Shown piece by piece: positions 29,912 through 36,522 of a stretch of 38,478 nt of DNA (the stretch's first letter is position 1; each line of letters begins with the position of its first letter). Source of the DNA: Herpetosiphonaceae bacterium (GTDB lineage: Bacteria > Chloroflexota > Chloroflexia > Chloroflexales > Kallotenuaceae); assembly GCA_036374795.1 (NCBI GenBank), contig DASUTC010000241.1:1-38478 (forward strand), written 5' to 3'. Both the position numbers and the translations under genes were made by a program. The notes under the pieces were generated by a model. It was not told the origin of the DNA, searched no databases, and was given only the letters and a program-made list of their open reading frames with translations.

Positions 29912-32662
29912 ATGCCAGACCGTGTTGAGGATTACTTGTCGCTGGGATTATGGGTTCGCCGCCGCCGCAAAGCCCTCGATCTCACCCAGGCTGCCTTAGC
30001 CGACTGCGTGGGCTGCGCCGAAGTGACCATCCGCAAAATTGAAACGGACGCCATGCGACCATCGCGGGGGATCGCAGAGCGTCTTGCTCGCTGCCTGGAC
30101 CTTCTGCAAAATGAGCAGGTGGTGTTTTTCCAGGTAGCGAGCGGTGAGCGTGGTGCGGGGCGCTTACCCACCCCGCGCGCAGGCATCACCCTCCCCCCGC
30201 CTGCCCAGACCTCAGGACATCCGCAGCCGACATCACTCCCCATCGACACGCTCCCGCGCCCCGCGCCGCTGCCGCCCGGCTCGCGCATGCCGCTGCGCCA
30301 CAATCCGCTGTTCGTGGGCCGCGACGCGGACCTCCGACGCCTAGCCGGGACGCTCCACGCAGGAGGGACCGCCGCGATCGGGCAGTTAGAGATCGCGGCA
30401 GCTACCGGCCTCGGTGGGATCGGCAAGACGCAGCTGGCCTGTGAGTTCGTCCACCGCTACGGCCAATGGTTTCCCGGCGGCGTCTTCTGGCTCAGCTTCG
30501 CCGATCCGGCTGCCGTGCCTGCCGAAGTCGCCGCCTGCGGGGGCGGCGAGGGGATGCACCTCAGCCCGGAGTTTGGCAGCCTGCCGCTCGACGAGCAGGT
30601 TCAGCGGGTGCGCGCGGCCTGGGCCAGCCCGCTCCCCCGTCTGCTGATCTTCGATAACTGCGAGGACGAGACGCTGCTGGAGCAGTGGCGGCCCACCCAC
30701 GGCGGCTGCCGCCTGCTCCTGACGAGCCGCCGCCATCACTGGGACCCGGCGCTCGGCGTGCAGCCCCTTGCGCTGGACGTGCTGCCCCGCGCCGACAGTA
30801 TCACGCTGCTGCGCACGTTTCGCCCGGACCTCTCCGCCGCCGACGCAGACCTCGCTGCGATTGCCGAGGCGCTCGGCGATCTGCCGCTGGCGCTCCATCT
30901 GGCGGGCAGCTTCCTGGCAAAATACCGTCATGCGATCACGCCCGCGCAGTATCTTGAGCGCTTGCAGGCTCCGACACTCCTCGACGATCGCTCGCTGCGC
31001 GAGGCGGGCCTGTCGCCGACCCAGCATGTGCAGCATGTCGCGCGCACCTTTGCGCAGAGCTACGAGCGGCTTGATCCCGCCGATCCGACGGATGCGCTGG
31101 CGCGCACGCTGCTGGCCCACGCGGCCTGCTTCGCGCCCGGTGAGCCGCTGCCGCGCTGGCTCGTCCTCGCCTCGCTGGAGCTGCCGGAGGCCGACACCGA
31201 GCGCGCGCTCCTTGCCGAGGACGCCTTGACGCGGCTGATCGACCTGGGGCTGCTGGAAACCGACGCGGTGGGAAGCCTCCGCCTGCATCGGCTGCTGGCG
31301 GCCTTTGCGCGGGCAGTGCTCGGAACCACGGCGGCCCAGGCAGCGGTGGAGACGACGATGCTGCGGGTGGCCGATGACCTGAACGAGCGCCGCAATCCCC
31401 GCCCGCTGCTGGCGATCCAGCCACATCTCCGCTGCATCACCGAGGCGGCACAGCCGCGCGCGGATGCGCGCGCCGCGGGGCTCTGCAATGCGCTGGGCTA
31501 TCATGTCTGGCTCCTCGGCGTCTATCCTGAAGCCCAGAGCTACCTGGAACAGGCGCTGGCGATCCGCGAGCGCGTCCTGGGTACCGACCATCCCGACATC
31601 GCTACAAGCCTCAACAACCTGGGAGTTGTGCTCTCCAGACAAGGGCAGTACGCTACAGCACAGCGCTACTTCGAGCACGCGCTGGCGATCCGTCAGCGCG
31701 TGCTGGAGGTCGATCATCCCGACACCACCACGAGCCTCAACAACCTGGGCAGTGTGCTTTATGAACAGGGGCAGTACGCCGCAGCACAGCGCTACTTCGA
31801 GCAAGCCCTGGCGATCCGCGAGCGCGTGCTGGGCGCCGATCATCCCAACAGGGCGATGAGCCTCAACAACCTGGGCAGTGTGCTCATGGACCAGGGGCAA
31901 TATGCCGAGGCGCAGCGCTACCTGGAACAGGCGCTGGCGATCCGCCAGCGCGTGCTGGAGGCGGACCATCCTAGCATCGCGGTGAGCCTCAACAATGTTG
32001 GTGTGGTGCTTCATGAACAAGGGCAGCCCAGAGCAGCCCAGGGCTACCATGAGCAAGCCCTGGCGATCCGCCAGCGGGCGCTGGGCGCGAACCATCCCGA
32101 CACCGCTCAAAGCCTCCACAACCTGGGCGTCGTGCTCTATGAACAAGAACAGTACACCGCAGCGCGCGGCTACTTCGAGCAGGCGCTGGCGATGTATCAG
32201 CAGGTGCTCGGAGCAGACCATCCCGATACCGCTCGCAGCCTCAACCGCCTGGGCCTCGTGCTCTCAAGGCAAAAACAGTACGCCGCAGCACAGCGCTACT
32301 TCGAGCAAGCGCTGGCGATCCGCGAGCGCGTCCTGGGCACCGACCATCCCGACACCGCCAGGACCCTGCGTGGGTTGGGCGAGCTGCTGCACGCGCAGGA
32401 GAAGGTGGCGCAGGCGCGGCGCTATCTGGAGCAGGCGCTGGCAATCTTTGCGCAGCGGCTTGGCCCGCAGCATCCCGATACCGCAGGTACCCTCAACCAC
32501 CTGGCAGGCGTGCTTCATGCTCAAGGCGAGTGCTCAGAAGCACGCCTGCACTTGCAGCGTGCGCTTGGTATCCTCGAAAAGCAGCTCGGCGATGATCATC
32601 CGAATACGTGCAATGTGCGCCAAAGCCTTGCTGTGCTCGACGAACATTCTAACGAAACCTAA
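29912..32662 (+). CDS. XRE-HTH / NB-ARC / TPR protein (STAND-type regulator)
   Basis: The protein has 916 residues from ATG 29912, preceded by GGGGGAAG. Residues about 10-65 are a helix-turn-helix of the XRE kind (RRKALDLTQAALADCVGCAEVTIRKIE). A Pro-rich linker (about 85-135) leads to an NB-ARC-type nucleotide-binding region: P-loop GLGGIGKTQ (166-174), Walker B-like LLIFDNCED (about 245-253), LLLTSRR (about 268-274) and GDLPLAL (about 324-330). From Ser543 to the end are about nine kinesin-light-chain-type TPRs of 42 residues (consensus RYFEQALAIRERVLGADHPDTA plus SLNNLGxVLxEQGQYAAAQ). STAND proteins of this plan act as ligand-gated switches. With an HTH they are usually read as transcription regulators, but roles in phage defence are known for related architectures. 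Lying just after the biosynthetic operon, it could control it; nothing in the sequence proves that. Confidence 0.93.
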   Translation: MPDRVEDYLSLGLWVRRRRKALDLTQAALADCVGCAEVTIRKIETDAMRPSRGIAERLARCLDLLQNEQVVFFQVASGERGAGRLPTPRAGITLPPPAQTSGHPQPTSLPIDTLPRPAPLPPGSRMPLRHNPLFVGRDADLRRLAGTLHAGGTAAIGQLEIAAATGLGGIGKTQLACEFVHRYGQWFPGGVFWLSFADPAAVPAEVAACGGGEGMHLSPEFGSLPLDEQVQRVRAAWASPLPRLLIFDNCEDETLLEQWRPTHGGCRLLLTSRRHHWDPALGVQPLALDVLPRADSITLLRTFRPDLSAADADLAAIAEALGDLPLALHLAGSFLAKYRHAITPAQYLERLQAPTLLDDRSLREAGLSPTQHVQHVARTFAQSYERLDPADPTDALARTLLAHAACFAPGEPLPRWLVLASLELPEADTERALLAEDALTRLIDLGLLETDAVGSLRLHRLLAAFARAVLGTTAAQAAVETTMLRVADDLNERRNPRPLLAIQPHLRCITEAAQPRADARAAGLCNALGYHVWLLGVYPEAQSYLEQALAIRERVLGTDHPDIATSLNNLGVVLSRQGQYATAQRYFEHALAIRQRVLEVDHPDTTTSLNNLGSVLYEQGQYAAAQRYFEQALAIRERVLGADHPNRAMSLNNLGSVLMDQGQYAEAQRYLEQALAIRQRVLEADHPSIAVSLNNVGVVLHEQGQPRAAQGYHEQALAIRQRALGANHPDTAQSLHNLGVVLYEQEQYTAARGYFEQALAMYQQVLGADHPDTARSLNRLGLVLSRQKQYAAAQRYFEQALAIRERVLGTDHPDTARTLRGLGELLHAQEKVAQARRYLEQALAIFAQRLGPQHPDTAGTLNHLAGVLHAQGECSEARLHLQRALGILEKQLGDDHPNTCNVRQSLAVLDEHSNET
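31538..32662 (+). repeat. 126-nt tandem repeats encoding 42-residue TPRs
   Basis: About eight full copies and one partial copy of a 126-nt unit. Copies 1-3, 6 and 7 are most alike (gagcgcgtcctggg, cctcaacaacctggg recur). The high DNA-level similarity suggests recent copy-number change or gene conversion rather than old, diverged TPRs. Confidence 0.9.
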
Positions 32663-32765
32663 ACGCTCCGCGTGCGTTATGGTACAGATGTTAAGGAAGC
32701 ATAGCGCATGGACCTTTTCTCGGCAACCCTGACCTTGACGGAACCCTGGTGGACGTGTGGGAGTC

Positions 32766-32793
32766 TTGTTTCCGGTTGAGCATCTGGTATAAT
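32766..32793 (+). promoter_or_regulatory. Sigma70-like promoter upstream of the APH-fold kinase
   Basis: TTGTTT (32766-32771), a 16-nt spacer and a consensus TATAAT (32788-32793). Transcription would start near 32800, about 115 nt before ATG 32914. The 32663-32913 gap holds no other feature that I can support. Confidence 0.55.
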
Positions 32794-32913
32794 CTGCCTT
32801 TGCCCCCTGGTCCAAGCGCGCATGCAAGATAGCGATCGTTGCTCATGCCAGCGACGGCAGCGTCTCGATCATCGCTGCGTGCTCTACGATTCACCTTTAG
32901 CACAGGACTCTCT

Positions 32914-34080
32914 ATGCAGGCAACCGATCCTCAGCTCGATCCACATGTCGTGACAACGATCGTGCGACAGGCCACGCACCGCGACCGCCTGGTGCTTGAT
33001 GCATGGCGTGTCGAGCCTGTCGACTATCTGAACCTTAACCCGGCCTACCGCGCGCTCTATCGGGTGTCCGGCACCGCGCATGATCGCGGCACGCCCGTAC
33101 CATGGTCGCTGATCCTCAAGACATTCAAAGCGCCGACGGCTGACGCCAGTGATGATCCGGGCCAGCCCTTCTATTGGAAGCGCGAGCCACTGGCCTATCA
33201 ATCTGGCCTGCTGCCCACGATGGCTGCCGGACTTGCTGCACCGGCAAGTTTTGGGATCACGGAGCGTCCTGATCGAGAGATCTGGCTGTGGCTTGAGGAT
33301 CTTGGAACAGCCGACGACAGTCCCTGGCCGCTCTCCCGGTATGGCCTTGCCGCGCGCCACATGGGCGCCTTCGGCGGGATCAGCGCCGCACACCACCCCG
33401 ACACATCCGTTCCCTGGCTCAGCCGGGGGATGATCAAAGCCTGGATTGCCGACTCGGAGTCGCTGATCGAGCGCGTGCAGCGTCCAGGGGTGTGGGAGCA
33501 TTCGCTGCTGCGGGCTGCTTTCCCGACTCCGCCCGCCGAAGAGATTGTGCGCCTGTGGAACGAGCACGATCGCCTGTGCGCGGCGCTTGAGCGGCTGCCG
33601 GGTACCCTGTGCCATCACGATCTGTGGCGGAAGAATGTGTTTTCTCGGCAGACCGCAGATGGTCACGAGCAAACCGTCGCGATTGACTGGGAAGTCGCGG
33701 GATGGGGGGCGCTCGGCGAAGATGTCGGAAATCTCTTCGGCGTCAGCTTGCTGAACTTTGACGTTGAGGTCGATCAGGCGGTGGAGCTGGAAGCGCTGAT
33801 CTTCCACGAATACCTTGCCGGGCTGCGCGAGGCGGGCTGGGATGGAGACGTTCAGGCTGTCCGGGCTGCGTTTGTGACAGCCGCCGCGCTGCGCTGCATT
33901 TTTTCGACCGCCTGCTGGCCTGTGGCGATCACGCTCGATACCAGCAATCGGTACATCGCCGAGACAGAGGCGCGTTGGAAGCGGCCAATCGAGCAGATCT
34001 TTCGGCAGTGGGCCGCAGTGACCAGGCTGCTCCTGAGTCGAGCGGATGAGGCCCGAACGCTACTGCGGGATCTGGTCTGA
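32914..34080 (+). CDS. APH-fold (aminoglycoside phosphotransferase-like) small-molecule kinase
   Basis: The protein has 388 residues. Start set at ATG 32914 with AGGA 6 nt upstream; the longer frame from TTG 32839 has no ribosome site. The C-terminal half has the Brenner motif HHDLWRKN (His234, Asp236, Asn241) and the metal-binding IDWEVAGWG (Asp258). An N-lobe lysine is likely in LILKTFKAP. The layout matches the APH/ChoK kinase superfamily, which phosphorylates antibiotics, choline, homoserine and other small alcohols or amines. Substrate cannot be told from sequence. Near an NRPS/PKS operon, self-resistance or tailoring by phosphorylation is possible, but this family is also common outside such clusters. 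It has its own promoter-like sequence and is followed 112 nt later by an ArsR-type regulator gene on the same strand. Confidence 0.82.
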   Translation: MQATDPQLDPHVVTTIVRQATHRDRLVLDAWRVEPVDYLNLNPAYRALYRVSGTAHDRGTPVPWSLILKTFKAPTADASDDPGQPFYWKREPLAYQSGLLPTMAAGLAAPASFGITERPDREIWLWLEDLGTADDSPWPLSRYGLAARHMGAFGGISAAHHPDTSVPWLSRGMIKAWIADSESLIERVQRPGVWEHSLLRAAFPTPPAEEIVRLWNEHDRLCAALERLPGTLCHHDLWRKNVFSRQTADGHEQTVAIDWEVAGWGALGEDVGNLFGVSLLNFDVEVDQAVELEALIFHEYLAGLREAGWDGDVQAVRAAFVTAAALRCIFSTACWPVAITLDTSNRYIAETEARWKRPIEQIFRQWAAVTRLLLSRADEARTLLRDLV

Positions 34081-34192
34081 CGTTGCGCTCCTGGGACGCG
34101 GCGGGCCTGGCCTGGAGCGCGCATATGCGCGACGCTCTAGCAGCGGCTCATGGACGAAACCGAATCGCATCCTACGAAGGGAGGCGCAGCCC

Positions 34193-34768
34193 ATGCAAGA
34201 ACACGTACAAACGCTGATCGATGTCGTGCAGGCCATGGCTCATGCGGGAAGACTCAGGATCTTGGGGTTGCTTGCCGAGCAGCGGCGTACGTCTACCGAG
34301 CTATCGAGCCTCCTGAGCATGAAAGACGTGGAGCTTGCTCGACATCTGGCAAAGCTCCGGGAGGTTGATCTCATCGAAACCTCTGTCGACGGCACCAGGA
34401 CGACCTATGGGCTCAATCCGAAGGCGCTGCAATCGATCAATAAAATCGCGTCTGCTGCCAGATCTACCGCACCCGCCGAGGATGGCTTAGCCGGAGATGA
34501 CGGGGAGAAGAAAGTTCTGCGAACGTTCTTGCGAGGCGATGAGCTGATCGCCATCCCTGAGAATCGCAGGCAGCGCCTCGTTGTTTTAGCATGGCTGGCG
34601 CGCTGTTTTGAAGACGACGTGCGCTACAGCGAAGCAGAGGTCAATCGCATCATCAGGCGTCACCATGCCGATTGCGCGACCCTCCGACGGAATCTGGTTG
34701 ATGAGGGCTTCATGCAGCGCGATCATGGGGTGTATTGGCGCCTGAAAACGGCTGAGCCGTCGGCATGA
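34193..34768 (+). CDS. ArsR-type HTH regulator with C-terminal DUF2087
   Basis: The protein has 191 residues from ATG 34193, with GAAGGGAGG 8 nt upstream; the longer open frame to 34046 has no ribosome site. Residues about 5-85 form a winged helix of the ArsR type (AMAHAGRLRILGLLAEQRRTSTELS, then ELARHLAKLREVDLIET and a wing ending TTYGLNPKAL). No Cys-rich metal site is apparent (the ELARHL segment replaces the usual ELCVCDL). The C-terminal part (about 120-185, ENRRQRLVVLAWLARCFEDD through VDEGFMQRDHGVYWRL) matches DUF2087, which is often fused to such regulators. Probably a DNA-binding repressor; its ligand is unknown. It may be co-transcribed with the kinase gene upstream. Confidence 0.85.
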   Translation: MQEHVQTLIDVVQAMAHAGRLRILGLLAEQRRTSTELSSLLSMKDVELARHLAKLREVDLIETSVDGTRTTYGLNPKALQSINKIASAARSTAPAEDGLAGDDGEKKVLRTFLRGDELIAIPENRRQRLVVLAWLARCFEDDVRYSEAEVNRIIRRHHADCATLRRNLVDEGFMQRDHGVYWRLKTAEPSA

Positions 34769-34776
34769 GCAGGGCC

Positions 34777-34803
34777 GGGAGCGGGATATGCCTTCCTGCT
34801 CCC
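34777..34803. terminator. Hairpin between convergent genes
   Basis: GGGAGCGGGA (34777-34786) and TCCTGCTCCC (34794-34803) form a 10-bp stem with one G-T pair and a 7-nt loop. It lies in the 56-nt gap between the ArsR-type gene (+) and the small minus-strand gene, a good place for a two-way terminator. No long T-run follows on either strand. Confidence 0.5.
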
Positions 34804-34824
34804 AGACTCGTCCCCGAACACCGC

Positions 34825-35115
34825 TTAGACCGGACGATCGCCGGTCGTCTCGTCCTCAGGAGCGCCTGCGCCGATGGCCGGGCCTAGCGCGCTCGGCGAT
34901 CCGCCCACGACGCCCGTGCTCACGCCACCTCCGGTTTGCCCCAGGATGCCAGCGCCCGCAGCCGGTACTCCCACATCATCGCCGGAAACCGCCGTGTCCT
35001 GCCTCCCTTCTTCGGTATCGGCAGCCTGTTTGCCCGCATGCTCCGGCGGTAGCTGCTGGGGCGCATACACCGCCTCTTGCTCATCCGTGTTCTGGAACAG
35101 CGGCTGATCGCTCAT
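34825..35115 (-). CDS. Small acidic, Gly/Ala-rich hypothetical protein
   Basis: The protein has 96 residues, read from ATG at 35115 with a strong ribosome site (GGAGGAAG) just upstream on the minus strand. The N-terminal half is polar and acidic (SDQPLFQNTDEQEAVYAPQQ, KQAADTEEGRQD). The C-terminal half is Gly/Ala/Val-rich and low in complexity (AAGAGILGQTGGGVSTGVVGG) and ends in an acidic tail. There is no signal peptide, clear transmembrane helix or recognisable domain; it is probably disordered. The ribosome site and the position between a hairpin and a spacer support a real gene, but no function can be assigned. Confidence 0.6.
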   Translation of the reverse strand: MSDQPLFQNTDEQEAVYAPQQLPPEHAGKQAADTEEGRQDTAVSGDDVGVPAAGAGILGQTGGGVSTGVVGGSPSALGPAIGAGAPEDETTGDRPV

Positions 35116-35351
35116 GACGCTTCCTCCTTCACCATAGTTGTCTGGCCTGCACAGCAACCATGGTGCCAGGGCAGGATGCGCTGTTGCGTGCGGTGCCGAC
35201 GCCGGATCAGTCGGGCGAGCGTGTCACGCGCAGACGCAAAAAATCTGGTGGAATGGTTGAGCGGCAGGATTGGCGCGCGTGTCGGTCCCAGGACGCGCCT
35301 GGTGGTGGGGATCATGGGCAGGTGGGCGCTGCCGGGCACGTCACACCCTGC

Positions 35352-36080
35352 TTAGGGAGCGAGGCCCTCCCGCTGGGCGTAGGTGTCAAGAATCTGGCGG
35401 ATCTGCGCGACCGACTCGATGTAGAAATAGTGATCGTGATAGGTGTAGTACATGCCCGGCGTCTGCGTCACCCGCTCGATCTCGAATGGGTATTTCGGCA
35501 CCTCAGGGCGGCAGGCATGGTGCAGCTCGCCCGGCGATGATAGGAGCGCGCCCCCGATCACCTTGAGATCGCCCTCTTCGCGGATAAAGCCTACCTCGAA
35601 GATGAACCACCACAGCCGGGCAATGTCGAGGAGCTGCCGCTCCGTGCGGGCGCGACGCGCGATCTGGCCGAAGTACTGCGAGATGTCGGCGATAGACGGC
35701 AGGGTCAGGAGCGATAGATGACCGAAATACTCGTGGAACAGATCCGGCAGCTCGCAAAAATCGAACTCGTGCGGGCGACGAATATAGTCCGTGACGGGGA
35801 AGCGCCGATGGAGCAGGTGGTCGAACCACGCGCTCGCGTCGAGAAATTTATTCTCCGCGCTGACCAGCTGCCAGCCAACGGTTTCTGCCAGCCGCGCACT
35901 GATCGCGTTCGGGTCGGGGATGCGGGCAACGCCGATGCCTAGCCTGGGAAAGCCGGCATGGAAGCCCTGACAGGCGACATGCTGAACGATACCCACCTGT
36001 CGGGTATAGAGCCGCTGCCACGTCGTATGCTCTTCCTGCGAGTACTCGATGATCGGCAGCATGGGGACCGATGTTTCCAT
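35352..36080 (-). CDS. Pterin-dependent aromatic amino-acid hydroxylase (phenylalanine hydroxylase type)
   Basis: The protein has 242 residues from ATG at 36080, with AAGGAGC 7 nt upstream on the minus strand. It is close in size to the short bacterial phenylalanine hydroxylases. The iron ligands are visible: His116 and His121 in PDLFHEYFGHLSLL, and Glu162 in WWFIFEVGF. The 5- and 46-residue spacings equal those of Chromobacterium phenylalanine 4-hydroxylase (His138, His143, Glu184). The family hydroxylates Phe, Tyr or Trp with O2, Fe(II) and tetrahydropterin. Relatives in antibiotic clusters (for example PacX in pacidamycin) make meta-tyrosine instead of tyrosine. Here it lies beside a minus-strand NRPS and may supply that line with a hydroxylated aromatic residue; regiochemistry cannot be decided by eye. 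No accessory pterin-4a-carbinolamine dehydratase gene is present in the window. Confidence 0.92.
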   Translation of the reverse strand: METSVPMLPIIEYSQEEHTTWQRLYTRQVGIVQHVACQGFHAGFPRLGIGVARIPDPNAISARLAETVGWQLVSAENKFLDASAWFDHLLHRRFPVTDYIRRPHEFDFCELPDLFHEYFGHLSLLTLPSIADISQYFGQIARRARTERQLLDIARLWWFIFEVGFIREEGDLKVIGGALLSSPGELHHACRPEVPKYPFEIERVTQTPGMYYTYHDHYFYIESVAQIRQILDTYAQREGLAP

Positions 36081-36376
36081 GGATGATGCTCCTTGCGCTG
36101 GGGCTGCGATGCTATGCCGTGAGGCTGCGTGCGCAAAGCGAAACCATGCGGCGTTACCTGCCCGATCGATTTCGGTCGTTCCGACAACCTCTAGGCGAGA
36201 GATGTATCCAGGCGGCCCGGGGGCGTGAGCGGGCCAGAGTAGATGCTGCGGCTGTGAACAGACGCCTGGTATTCAACGACGGGACATGGAAGAACAGGGT
36301 TTGCTCGACGGAGCGGCCTTGACCACAGAGCCCGTAGCTGCATGCTGCCAGGTGAACGCTGTGCTGGCTACGGATG

Positions 36377-36406
36377 AGTATACATGAAGAGCGTGGCGCT
36401 CGTCAA
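36377..36406 (-). promoter_or_regulatory. Sigma70-like promoter for the hydroxylase gene
   Basis: Read on the minus strand: TTGACG (36401-36406), an 18-nt spacer and TATACT (36377-36382). It lies about 290 nt before the hydroxylase start, so the transcript would carry a long leader. The leader (36081-36370) has no gene-like frame or riboswitch that I recognise. Confidence 0.6.
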
Positions 36407-36427
36407 CCGGATCACGTCGTTTAAGGC

Positions 36428-36465
36428 GTGTGATCATCGGGTCGCTCGCACTCCGATGATCACAC
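36428..36465. promoter_or_regulatory. Perfect 13-bp inverted repeat downstream of the minus-strand NRPS
   Basis: GTGTGATCATCGG (36428-36440) and CCGATGATCACAC (36453-36465) flank a 12-nt spacer. It lies 57 nt after the NRPS stop and about 22 nt upstream of the -35 box of the hydroxylase promoter. It could be a terminator hairpin for the NRPS or an operator for the hydroxylase gene. No T-run follows, which slightly favours an operator. Confidence 0.55.
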
Positions 36466-36522
36466 ATGCCGACAAGCGTGCCAGGCACGCACGTACCTCT
36501 ACGGAAGGCAGGCCGTCGCGCC

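Noticed and set aside
31538-32662. Regular repeats here as a CRISPR array
   Set aside because: The period is 126 nt, there are no constant short repeats with unique spacers, and the repeats are in-frame TPR codons.
32914-34080. Calling the kinase an aminoglycoside resistance gene
   Set aside because: Only superfamily motifs are visible. The substrate of APH-fold kinases cannot be inferred from these, so no resistance claim is made.
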